This document shows positions 36,359 to 44,579 of a DNA stretch of 64,000 nt, in pieces. Within the stretch, counting starts at the first letter, position 1. The number at the start of each line of letters is the position of its first letter. The position numbers and the translations under genes were made by a program. The notes beneath the pieces were generated by a model, which did not search any database, was not told where the DNA came from, and saw only the letters and a list, made by a program, of their open reading frames with translations. The DNA comes from Bacteroidota bacterium (lineage in GTDB: Bacteria; Bacteroidota; Rhodothermia; Rhodothermales; UBA10348): the NCBI GenBank assembly GCA_029262835.1, contig JAJCYQ010000013.1:16524-80523 (forward strand), given 5' to 3'.

Positions 36359-37438
36359 TTAGGGGCTGTTCATGGATCCGAAGGATGTTATCCAGGATAG
36401 CGTGCGCTCCAGAAGTTGCGCGGCCTGATCCTGGGCCGCTTCAGAAGAGCCGGCCTCCACTACGTCGATGGGTCCCAGACGATCCCAGCAGCCAGGTCTC
36501 GAACCAACGTGCAGTACACCCGTCACGGCCGGGCGCGAGAAAGGCAGGTGCCGCATGAGCCAGCTGGGCCCCTGGCAGGCCTCTTCGGTACCTGAATAGG
36601 CCGCAAAATACATACTCATTGGCACCGGCCGTCGCTCCAGGCGCAGCGTCTGCACGCGACGTGCTGCCTCAAGGAAGGCGGCGAGGGCCGCGTTCCCGCT
36701 TTCAATGCCGCTTTCGAGCACATCCATGCGCACAAGGACGACAAGCAGGGAATCGCGCATTCGCGGCTCAGCGCCTGCGTACAACCCACCTACCAGGTGG
36801 CCGGTGACCACGTCTTCACGTGCCAGAACCGTGGCGCGCAGCGTTGTAGGCCGCGTCTGAAGCCGCTCAAATACGGGCCATACCCGCTTGTCCAGTACAA
36901 GCCGGATCCCTTCCTCTCCCGGATCGAAAATGGCAGGCGCTGCGGCTGTCGTATCGAGTCGCAAAGCGCTGCGGGCGGCCGCGAGCGGCGTCCTCCCCGG
37001 CAGAATACGTACATCCACGTGGCCTGTCGACGAGCGGGGGTGCACGCTGAAGTCGCGTCCCAACTGGTACCGGGTCGTGTCCGCACCGAGATGCCACAGG
37101 TGCGCTTCCGTCAGAAGGTGCTTTCGAACGGGATACGTCTGTTCATAGCCTCCCATGACCACCGGCTGGAGATCGAAGCGTGAAAAGTGCCCCGCGATAT
37201 AGCTCGCGACCAGTCGCGCGCCCTCTGAAGCCGTTTCGCGGCGAGCAAGTTCGTCAGATCGAAGAGCCCGAAGATGGCCCACGAGAGATCGGGACGCAGT
37301 TTGCCCGGTTGGCAGCGTGGCGGCGACGTCAGTCTGCGTGCGTTCTGATGTGCTGCACGCAGCAACGAGCCCGGCTCCGAGCACGAGACAGAGCACCAGA
37401 CATCGGCTGTTTTGAAACGTGTAATTGACAAGGCGCAT
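36359..37438 (-). CDS. Lipoprotein related to M28 peptidases but without the zinc site
   Basis: A lipoprotein signal (LVLGAGLVAAC) gives an outer- or inner-membrane-anchored protein of 359 aa. The stretch HLRALRSDELARRETASEGARL with YIAGHFSRFDLQPV resembles the N-terminus of M28 aminopeptidases, and AAYSGTEEACQGPSWL occupies the place of the catalytic Glu-Glu motif. The upstream HxD and AND/NDN zinc-ligand motifs are missing. It is therefore probably a pseudo-peptidase used for binding. It starts 21 bp after the secretin gene on the same strand. Confidence 0.65.
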   Translation of the reverse strand: MRLVNYTFQNSRCLVLCLVLGAGLVAACSTSERTQTDVAATLPTGQTASRSLVGHLRALRSDELARRETASEGARLVASYIAGHFSRFDLQPVVMGGYEQTYPVRKHLLTEAHLWHLGADTTRYQLGRDFSVHPRSSTGHVDVRILPGRTPLAAARSALRLDTTAAAPAIFDPGEEGIRLVLDKRVWPVFERLQTRPTTLRATVLAREDVVTGHLVGGLYAGAEPRMRDSLLVVLVRMDVLESGIESGNAALAAFLEAARRVQTLRLERRPVPMSMYFAAYSGTEEACQGPSWLMRHLPFSRPAVTGVLHVGSRPGCWDRLGPIDVVEAGSSEAAQDQAAQLLERTLSWITSFGSMNSP

Positions 37439-37459
37439 ACCCCAAGGTACGGCCCGGAC

Positions 37460-38821
37460 TCAGTTTCGGGAGCCTTCGCCCATCTTTCCCTTGTCCACTT
37501 TCTGTTCGACACCCTCGTTGAAACGCCTCAGGGCATCTTCAACGGAGCGGCGTCGTTCTTCGAGCAGGTTGTCCGCATTCATGCGGGCCATGCGGGTCCG
37601 TATGGGATCGACCAGACGCACCTGGATGGCAATTACGAGTTCTTTCTGTGTGATCTGCTTCTGGGACTTACCGAACACGTACTTCAGTCCAAAGAACCAA
37701 CCCGGAAGATCCTTCAGGATCGGAACACCGCTACGCGATATCGTCTCATCAGTGCTGTAAAGACCACCAATAATGGTCTGTTCGCCATCCAGAAGTACTA
37801 CCTGTGTCGTCGCCTTGCTACGGTCAATAATGGCACCGGCTGCCGACGGACGGCTTCCCGACTTTTCCACCTCGACATCGAGGTGTATAAAGTCCATGAC
37901 TGGTGACCCCAGGGTGTCGGCCAGCGCTTCCTGGATCAATGTCGGCGTGACGTTTACGATAATACCCGTCTTGAAGAGCTCTGTGACCGTGTTGCCCGAG
38001 AAATCGCGGATCTGAATAGGCACATCCGAGCCAATCTGCAGATCCCCTTCCACGCCACTCTGCACCGTAACCGATGGATTGGCTACCGTCTCGCCGATTC
38101 CCTCTGCCTCAGCGACGCGGAACAGCCGGTTCAGATCGGAAAAGTTGATCTGATCGGGTGTTTCCAGCACATCGTCGAAACTCGAAAACAGCTCTTTGGT
38201 CTTCAGCGATACGCTCAGGCTGTTCTCCGAGCCTTCTCCGCCCCCACCGCCGCCACCGGTTGCGGCCGCGTTGGCACCCGTGCTGCCAAGAATGACGCTC
38301 CAGTCAATACCCGACTGCTTTGCCTTCGTATGATTCACCTCGAAGAGGATGGCATTGATCTCGATCTGCCGCGTATCGAGGCCCGCCAGTTCACTTACGA
38401 CGAGGGTTTCCGATCGCTGGGGGCCGGCATCGGCCAGGAGCGATTCATTACCCCTGATGGGAGCATCCTGCGGCGCTTCGCTGACCAGGAAATAGCGCTC
38501 CGTCTCACGAAAGACCATGCCATTCTGCTGCAGGACGAGTTCCAGCGCGTCCATGAAATGCATGCCGGAAATGGACAATCCGATCGGATTTGTCCGACTC
38601 TCGGTGTCGATCACTTCCTTGCCTGTTGCCCGCTTGAAAATGGGGTTCAGGAACTCGATAAAAGTGTCGAACGGTGTAGACGGCAGGAACGAGACCAGAT
38701 GCTCGGGCGGAATGTAGGTGCGAATCTGACGCTGGGCAACATCCTGCGCCACGGCAGGAGTTGGGGCCGTCGCGACCATGGCGGCGAGGAGGATCAGAAG
38801 GTATGCGGCGGTTTTTCTCAT
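37460..38821 (-). CDS. pilQ: Secretin, PilQ/GspD family
   Basis: The 453-aa protein has a signal peptide (MRKTAAYLLILLAAMVATAP...AVA), a short periplasmic N0-like domain with SGMHFMDALELVLQQNGM, and a C-terminal secretin barrel. The barrel shows DTRQIEINAILFEV, a Gly-rich gate loop, DVPIQIRDFSG, TGIIVNVTPTL, GEQTIIGGLYSTDET and VPILKDLPGWFFGLKY. It lacks the AMIN domains and several N-domain repeats of classic PilQ, so it is short for the family. In a type IV pilus it would be the outer-membrane pore. It lies 7 bp after the PilO-PilP gene. Confidence 0.93.
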   Translation of the reverse strand: MRKTAAYLLILLAAMVATAPTPAVAQDVAQRQIRTYIPPEHLVSFLPSTPFDTFIEFLNPIFKRATGKEVIDTESRTNPIGLSISGMHFMDALELVLQQNGMVFRETERYFLVSEAPQDAPIRGNESLLADAGPQRSETLVVSELAGLDTRQIEINAILFEVNHTKAKQSGIDWSVILGSTGANAAATGGGGGGGEGSENSLSVSLKTKELFSSFDDVLETPDQINFSDLNRLFRVAEAEGIGETVANPSVTVQSGVEGDLQIGSDVPIQIRDFSGNTVTELFKTGIIVNVTPTLIQEALADTLGSPVMDFIHLDVEVEKSGSRPSAAGAIIDRSKATTQVVLLDGEQTIIGGLYSTDETISRSGVPILKDLPGWFFGLKYVFGKSQKQITQKELVIAIQVRLVDPIRTRMARMNADNLLEERRRSVEDALRRFNEGVEQKVDKGKMGEGSRN

Positions 38822-38828
38822 GAGGGGC

Positions 38829-39743
38829 TCACTGTTTCCGTGATGGTGCCAGACGGACCGGACCAACGGCCTGACGGTAGCTGGCGCCCGTATCCAACAT
38901 CAATTCAATTTCGTCGGCAATGCCGCCCCTGTTGAGGCGGACCATTACCCGTCCTTCTCTTGGATCGACAGAAATCAGCGTTCCTAAATAGACTTTATCT
39001 CCAGGCTCGAGGCCGACGTACTCTTCGTTCCAGAGGAAAACCGCCTTGCCACCCGCGATCATGGCCAATTCAGCCCGCTCCACATCTACCAGGTCGTCCG
39101 TATTTGGTGGCAGCTCGCTCAGAATGAGGGGTGTGAATGGGTTATCTGACAGCGAAGGAGACGGGTACCAGTCGGCCGGAATTGCCGGGAGACTTTCTCG
39201 ATCATCGGCGCTCATTCCTGCTGAACCACCGTAGTAGGCTGTGAGATCGAAGGAAAAGTCCACCATCGATGCGGAGCCCGCGTCCAGATCCAGATTGTCA
39301 ACCCGGTAGAGGACGCGTGCATTTTCAATGGTCCAGATCAGGCTGTACAGATCGGTCCACGCAGCCTTGCCCGTCAGTTCAAACTCGTACCGATTGAAAA
39401 AATCGCCTTCCGTGTGACCATCAAACGTAATATCAAACGGGGAGAAGCCGGTGCGGGTGTGCTCGTTGAGGAAACGAACCACATCTTCCGAGGAGAGGCT
39501 TTTGGGAACCGTCTTGTATCGGGCTTTCCAACGCGTCATGGCTTCTCCCGCGAGCGACTCCGAGACAGATACATCACTCATGAGCGCGTCCATTTCGGCG
39601 GCTTTCAAGCGGGCCACTTCCTCCGCCTTTTCGAGGCGCTCCATTTCAGCCGGCTGCCGTACGAGCGTCATATACGCACCGCCACCGGCCGCTACCAGCC
39701 AGCAGAATCCCAGAATCAGAATATTTTGAACAAGGTTGGACAT
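38829..39743 (-). CDS. PilO-PilP fusion, inner-membrane alignment protein
   Basis: The 304-aa protein has one transmembrane helix (about residues 8-27) and a coiled coil (EMERLEKAEEVARLKAAEMDALM). A PilO-type ferredoxin-like domain follows (about 85-175; FNRYEFELTGKAAWTDLYSLI), and then a C-terminal domain (about 205-300) with the features of PilP/GspC HR domains (LIAGG-like start AMIAGGKAVFLWN, GDKVYLGTLISVD). This would connect the inner-membrane alignment complex to the secretin in one polypeptide. The two-domain reading is inferred from order and hydrophobic pattern. Confidence 0.72.
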   Translation of the reverse strand: MSNLVQNILILGFCWLVAAGGGAYMTLVRQPAEMERLEKAEEVARLKAAEMDALMSDVSVSESLAGEAMTRWKARYKTVPKSLSSEDVVRFLNEHTRTGFSPFDITFDGHTEGDFFNRYEFELTGKAAWTDLYSLIWTIENARVLYRVDNLDLDAGSASMVDFSFDLTAYYGGSAGMSADDRESLPAIPADWYPSPSLSDNPFTPLILSELPPNTDDLVDVERAELAMIAGGKAVFLWNEEYVGLEPGDKVYLGTLISVDPREGRVMVRLNRGGIADEIELMLDTGASYRQAVGPVRLAPSRKQ

Positions 39744-39753
39744 GTGTGCGGTA

Positions 39754-41580
39754 TCAGGACCCGTTTGTCATGGTATCGACCGTGGGCATGCCAGATATAA
39801 GCCCGTTCTCCTTCCGGGTGTGCGAATCACTCGTTGCCGCCTCCTCTCTGACTTTTTGCCGAAGTAATTCCGCCGCCTCGGGGAGCTTCAGTTCGAGGCG
39901 TATGGACATTTCCCACTCATAGACGGGCCACTCACGAACGCTCGAAAACTCCACGCTTTCGATGATACCATCCAACTCGGTCGCAAGTGCCACGACCGCG
40001 TCGCGCGATACCGCCGTACCCGACAGATCAAGCCGCTCATCTCCAGAATCCTCCGACCAGTCCTCTATCCAGATGTCGGAGACCCGTGATGTAGCCGTAG
40101 ACAGACGCTCCATCGTTCGGGACCAGCGATCGCTGCCTACCAACAGGGAATCGAGCACATCGAGCGCTTTTGTAAGGCCAACCGAACGTGACTGCAGGCT
40201 GTCAATGCGGTGCTCCAGTTGATCCAGATCCGCCTCAATCACTGAAGCCGGATAGGAGCCCAATTGGGATCGATAGGATATTATGGCAGTCTGCTGTTCG
40301 AACCAGGTCGACACGAAAAACAGCGTGGAACCGAACAGGACCACGATCATGGCGGCAACAGGCCACGAGAAGGGTAACTGGAATTGCGGTCCGGCGAGCT
40401 TGGAGTCCAGAAAGTTGACAGGGTGAAAGGCCGATTTGTACGGTTCCTCCGTGACCGTGCGAAGCGCAGCGGTAGCGGCCAGCAGAGTCTCCCGATCCAA
40501 TGGGCGCGATATCTGCTCCCGCAGCACTGGAAGCAAGGTCCGTACCCGGGCAACCTGTGTTTCCGGGAAAAACTCCTCGAAGCTGTCTTCTAGCGTATCT
40601 TCTCGTTCGTCGCTGAAGAGCCAGATGCAGTCCACGTCTCCCCGGCCGAGTTCATCCTGCAGCAGCAGCACACGGCTGCAGATGGTTTCGGCTGGATCGA
40701 AAACGGTGACCGATCGAAGGTTTTCAACGTGCAGTAGCTCGTTGCCAATCATGAATACCACGATTGTATCGTCGGAGCCGACCCGGACAATCAACTTGGA
40801 TGCCTCGGAGTCGTCTCCCGAGTTGGATGCTCCAACAAGTCCAGACAACAGGGTCACTTCAGAATCGACCAGAAGGACGTTCGGAAAGCGCCTCTTCCTG
40901 TCACGGATGGCACGGAGTGTCGGGGTAACCGGCTCAAACGACTGGGCAAACACGGCCAGACGTGATCGCTCGGACCCGGGCGTAGAGACCATGGGCAGAA
41001 AAGCGGTCCTATCGCCTGCCATTCGGCCATGCTGCGTTTTGCGAAGCAGCTCAAGCAGGAGATCTTTGGATGGATTACCTGATCGATCGACCGCTTTCCT
41101 TTTTTTTCTGCCCGTCGGGGCTCCGATATCATCTGGGACGTCGACCTGGACGGTATGGGTGTGCTCTGATCCAAGGGCAAAGGCCACACGCACATTTCCA
41201 TAACCGGCCGCTTCGCACTCCGCCATGATTTCGAGGGCTTCGAGATCGAATGGTGTCGCGCCATGAGCTGGTACAGTGAAATCTGCCCCGCCCACGTCCG
41301 TGGCCTCTCCACCGTCATCTACGCTGAATTCCGATGCCAGAAAAAGGGAATTGTCCCGCGATTCGCCGTCGGTCAGCGTGAAAGAAAAGTCCGTGCCAGA
41401 TTCGTCATTCAGTCCAGGAGAATCAATATCTGCCCCGGAGAAATGCCCTGACGTGCGGGAACGATGGAACGTACGCACCAACTCGGGCCCGTCAGATGTA
41501 TTGTGCAGGAGAACTGCTGCCACATCTGTGGCCGAAGCTGCATACCCGAGAATGTATTCCTGTGATTTCTTGAGCTTCAT
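39754..41580 (-). CDS. PilM-PilN fusion, pilus alignment complex protein
   Basis: The 608-aa protein has an actin-like PilM-type N-terminal part of about 395 residues (YILGYAASATDVAAVLLH; LLVDSEVTLLSGLVG). A single transmembrane helix follows (about 408-430, PVAAMIVVLFGSTLFFVSTWF), then a coiled coil (DLDQLEHRIDSLQSRS) and a ferredoxin-like PilN domain (IWIEDWSEDSG... SVEFSSVREW). In canonical systems PilM and PilN are separate and interact through PilN's N-terminal tail. The ATG at 41580 (MKLKKSQEY) is used. It starts 4 bp after the PilT stop. Confidence 0.8.
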   Translation of the reverse strand: MKLKKSQEYILGYAASATDVAAVLLHNTSDGPELVRTFHRSRTSGHFSGADIDSPGLNDESGTDFSFTLTDGESRDNSLFLASEFSVDDGGEATDVGGADFTVPAHGATPFDLEALEIMAECEAAGYGNVRVAFALGSEHTHTVQVDVPDDIGAPTGRKKRKAVDRSGNPSKDLLLELLRKTQHGRMAGDRTAFLPMVSTPGSERSRLAVFAQSFEPVTPTLRAIRDRKRRFPNVLLVDSEVTLLSGLVGASNSGDDSEASKLIVRVGSDDTIVVFMIGNELLHVENLRSVTVFDPAETICSRVLLLQDELGRGDVDCIWLFSDEREDTLEDSFEEFFPETQVARVRTLLPVLREQISRPLDRETLLAATAALRTVTEEPYKSAFHPVNFLDSKLAGPQFQLPFSWPVAAMIVVLFGSTLFFVSTWFEQQTAIISYRSQLGSYPASVIEADLDQLEHRIDSLQSRSVGLTKALDVLDSLLVGSDRWSRTMERLSTATSRVSDIWIEDWSEDSGDERLDLSGTAVSRDAVVALATELDGIIESVEFSSVREWPVYEWEMSIRLELKLPEAAELLRQKVREEAATSDSHTRKENGLISGMPTVDTMTNGS

Positions 41581-41584
41581 GGTC

Positions 41585-42883
41585 CTATGCCAGTTTAGCA
41601 AGACGACGTTTATTGTTCGCGTACGCCATGGCTGTGTCGGGAGTGATATGGCCCTGCCGCATCAGGCGGAATAGATCCTGTTCCAGTGTAATCTGGCCCT
41701 GACTCCATCCCTCCCACATCATTTGATAGATCTCGCTCGTGTTTCCATTCTTTACTGCTGCGGTGGCCTGCGGGGTCATCCACATTACTTCCTTCGCAAG
41801 TATTCTACCTCCGCCCCGCTTCGGGAGTAGTTTCTGGGAAACAATGCACCGAAGCACATCGCCCAGCCGTTGGCGCACGCGGTCCTGCTCCTCGGTAGCA
41901 TATTCTGCTATGATCCGATCAATGCTCTCCACGGCCGATGACGTGTGCAGCGTGGAAAAAACCTTGTGACCGGAGTCTGTGATTTCCATGGCCGCCGTTA
42001 TGGTCTCTGGATCCCGCATCTCACCAATCACAACGATATCCGGGTCCTGCCGAAGAGCCTGTACAATACCATCTTTGAAGGTGGGCACATCCACACCGAC
42101 CTCGCGATGACGGATCATGCATTTTTTGGATGCGTGCACATACTCAATCGGCTTCCCGATAATCACGACGTGACCATCGGACGTCTCATTGTTCGCGTCT
42201 ACAATGGCATCGAGCGTCGTGCTCTTACCTGATCCGGTTACACCCGTAATGAGCGTCAGGCCGTCTCGTACGTGATTGAACAGGAGGCCTTTTTCAATGA
42301 CCGGATGGAATCCGATGGAACGAAGCGTGCGAAGGTCTTCCGAGACGGCGCGCATATTCAGGACGAGGTGACCCAGATCCAGGTAGGCCGAGGCGCGAAA
42401 CCTTCGTTTTTTCCTGCCTTCGTCCAGACTGATTTCATACGAGAAGTCAGCAGCGTGCCAGGATAGCAGACTTTCAATACCGGATCGGGTCAGGAGGTTC
42501 AGGATCAGCAGCGCGCTTTCGTCGACCGTAAAGGTTCCAGGCTCGGGATCGGGCCTCTTGTGCCCATCAACGCGGAACCAGATATACCCGTTGCTGCTGA
42601 CGCCACCCATATCCATGTCCGAAGCATTCATTACCGCCATGCGCGTCAATTGGCGGTCAAGGAATGTCCTCAATGCGGCCCGGTCTTCCAATTCCATTTT
42701 TTTGATCTGCTCGACGTGGTATCGAATGCGTTCCTCTCCGAGCAATAATTCGGGCGTATTCGCAGCCAGTGCCTGCACAACGGGCGGCAGCCCGTCGCCA
42801 CGGGAACGTTCCGGCGTCGGTGACCACCCGGATCGAGAGGGTCCGCGCGTCGTTCTGGATGTATGCGTTATTGGTTGTTCCAC
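41585..42883 (-). CDS. pilT: PilT-like type IV pilus retraction ATPase
   Basis: This is a hexameric secretion-type ATPase of 432 aa with Walker A GVTGSGKST, Asp box, Walker B and His box in order. The stretch QDPDIVVIGEMRDPET and FSTLHTSSAVESIDRII matches PilT rather than PilB/GspE, which have GEIRD and a C-terminal zinc finger. The N-terminal domain (about 50-200) carries an extra KRRFRA segment. No PilB (assembly ATPase) or PilC (platform) gene is in the window, so the partners are elsewhere or absent. The ATG at 42883 begins a poorly conserved tail; later starts are possible. Confidence 0.92.
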   Translation of the reverse strand: MEQPITHTSRTTRGPSRSGWSPTPERSRGDGLPPVVQALAANTPELLLGEERIRYHVEQIKKMELEDRAALRTFLDRQLTRMAVMNASDMDMGGVSSNGYIWFRVDGHKRPDPEPGTFTVDESALLILNLLTRSGIESLLSWHAADFSYEISLDEGRKKRRFRASAYLDLGHLVLNMRAVSEDLRTLRSIGFHPVIEKGLLFNHVRDGLTLITGVTGSGKSTTLDAIVDANNETSDGHVVIIGKPIEYVHASKKCMIRHREVGVDVPTFKDGIVQALRQDPDIVVIGEMRDPETITAAMEITDSGHKVFSTLHTSSAVESIDRIIAEYATEEQDRVRQRLGDVLRCIVSQKLLPKRGGGRILAKEVMWMTPQATAAVKNGNTSEIYQMMWEGWSQGQITLEQDLFRLMRQGHITPDTAMAYANNKRRLAKLA

Positions 42884-42957
42884 GTGGATTGGCGGTTCCT
42901 GATTGTCATGACCTGGTTACTCAGGAGTATCGACAATGCGAATGGCGTCTTAAACCG

Positions 42958-42990
42958 AAAAGGGGGGCGCGCCAGTGGCGCGCCCCCCTT
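42958..42990 (-). terminator. Strong intrinsic terminator after the subtilisin gene
   Basis: A 13-bp perfect stem, AGGGGGGCGCGCC with GGCGCGCCCCCCT, and a 3-nt loop sit 45 bp after the subtilisin stop. On the minus strand it is followed by TTTTCGGTTT. It separates the pilin/protease unit from the pilT operon, so pilT must have its own promoter in the 75 bp between. Confidence 0.88.
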
Positions 42991-43035
42991 CTCATGCATG
43001 AACCAACCACCGCGGTTGATATCAACCTGGCATCG

Positions 43036-44373
43036 CTACCAGGAGTCTCCGTCCTCTGATTCCACGCTCAGGTAGCGGTCTGTCGTACCGCTTGGGACCT
43101 TTCTGGCCCGGTTTTCCGCTCGGGATAGTACGGCACGTGTCACCTCAGCAGGCGAAGCCATGGGGTGGCGTGCGAGATAGAGTACCGCGGCAGCCGTGAC
43201 GTGGGCTGTCGACATGGATGTACCCGACATGACGTCCAGTCCGGCTCCGACACCGAGAGAAACCACATCTTCACCCGGTGCGATAATGTCCACCACCTTC
43301 CCGTAGTTGGAAAACCAGGTAAATGCCCGTTTCCGGTCGGTAGCACCCACCGTAATAACATCCGGGACGTGCGCTGGTGTGATGTTGGCCGCATCTACGG
43401 CCTCGTTTCCAGACGCCACAACCACGGTGATGCCAGCATCGAGAGCAGCCTGCACGGCGTCATCAAGGCCGGTTTGCGTATTACCCACGTTCTCGCCCAG
43501 GCTCAGATTCATGACCGCAGGTTTACGCGCATTATTGTGCTTCCATTCAATCACATATTCAATGGCGTTGATGACCATGGCGTCGTCCGCTGTTCCAGCG
43601 TCCGTGAATACGCGCAGGTTGTGAATGCGCGCACCCGGCGCGATACCAACGGCTCCGTTGTTGTCATCCAGCGCCCCGATGATTCCAGCAATGTGCGTAC
43701 CGTGACCATCGTTGTCTCTGGCCGTGCCGGATTCTGAAAAATCCACGTTCGACACCACATTCAGGTCTGGATGACTGACGCCTGTATCGAGGACAAAAAC
43801 ATCGACATCCACCTCGCCCTGTCCATCGCCAGAAACTGTCCACGACTCTCGTCCGCCGACTTCATCTACAGACCATGGAATATGCTGACGCATGCGGGCC
43901 TTGCCGCCTCCGAATACCGGGGCTCTCATTCCGAAGACAGGCTCTACCCATGTAATCTCATCGTCACCCGACATCAGATCCATGAGTTCCTGCAGGTGTT
44001 CTGTCGATGCCCAGATGGCAAACCCATGGAAAGCCTTGCTGAATTCGTAGCGATCAAGCACTTTGTAGCGATCCAGAACCTTGTAGCGATCCAGAACCTT
44101 ATAGCGATCGAGCACTTTGTAGCGATCCAGAACCTTCTGTGGATCAATGGAGAACATGACGGCTGTCAGCTCGCCACTCTTGCCCATGGTGGTTACACCG
44201 CGGTCCAGAAGGTGAAGGTTGCGGACCTTTTCCACGGATTCCGACGCAGTGGCGGACTGGTCTGTGTTGGCCGTATCTACGACCTGATCTACGCATCCTG
44301 AGAAGAACAGCACGGCAACGAGCGAAAGTACAAACGTAACGCGCGACGGTGTTCGAGATGTTGAGACTGACAT
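43036..44373 (-). CDS. Subtilisin-like S8 serine protease lipoprotein with VLDRYK repeats
   Basis: The 445-aa protein has an N-terminal signal with a lipoprotein-like Cys (AVLFFSGC). A propeptide follows, then the S8 catalytic domain (about 165-425) with Asp in VFVLDTGVSHPDL, His in DNDGHGTHIAGI, Asn in VVASGNEA and Ser in SGTSMSTAHVTAAA. All triad residues are present. The propeptide (about 75-140) has five tandem VLDRYK copies, 90 bp of 18-bp units, before FSKAFHGFAIWAS, the region matching inhibitor I9. It probably matures or trims surface proteins encoded upstream in the same unit. Confidence 0.93.
   Translation of the reverse strand: MSVSTSRTPSRVTFVLSLVAVLFFSGCVDQVVDTANTDQSATASESVEKVRNLHLLDRGVTTMGKSGELTAVMFSIDPQKVLDRYKVLDRYKVLDRYKVLDRYKVLDRYEFSKAFHGFAIWASTEHLQELMDLMSGDDEITWVEPVFGMRAPVFGGGKARMRQHIPWSVDEVGGRESWTVSGDGQGEVDVDVFVLDTGVSHPDLNVVSNVDFSESGTARDNDGHGTHIAGIIGALDDNNGAVGIAPGARIHNLRVFTDAGTADDAMVINAIEYVIEWKHNNARKPAVMNLSLGENVGNTQTGLDDAVQAALDAGITVVVASGNEAVDAANITPAHVPDVITVGATDRKRAFTWFSNYGKVVDIIAPGEDVVSLGVGAGLDVMSGTSMSTAHVTAAAVLYLARHPMASPAEVTRAVLSRAENRARKVPSGTTDRYLSVESEDGDSW
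44047..44136 (-). repeat. 18-bp in-frame tandem repeat (VLDRYK x5) in the protease propeptide
   Basis: Five 18-bp units encode VLDRYK five times. Three units are identical and the others differ at two to four bases, mostly silent changes. The repeat adds a long helical arm to the propeptide and is likely to vary in copy number. Confidence 0.93.
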
Positions 44374-44504
44374 GATCTTGAAGGGTTTGATTCAAGGGTT
44401 TGCATGCCGCACCAGATGACACGACATGATTGGGGTATCGGCAGCCTCGTCAGGCTCTTTAAATTGGGCGCCCTTTAATCCGACCCAGGTACCCGTATTG
44501 ACAC

Positions 44505-44534
44505 AAAAAAGGGGTCGGCATAACGCCGACCCCT
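44505..44534 (-). terminator. Intrinsic terminator after the Lys/Ser-repeat protein gene
   Basis: A 10-bp perfect stem, AGGGGTCGGC with GCCGACCCCT, with a 5-nt loop, is followed on the minus strand by six U residues. It lies 46 bp after the stop of the upstream gene. On the plus strand a T-run (44538-44545) follows within 4 nt, so it may work in both directions. Confidence 0.88.
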
Positions 44535-44579
44535 CAATTTTTTTTATGGAATCCCAGAAGTGCCTGTCGCACAAGGGAA

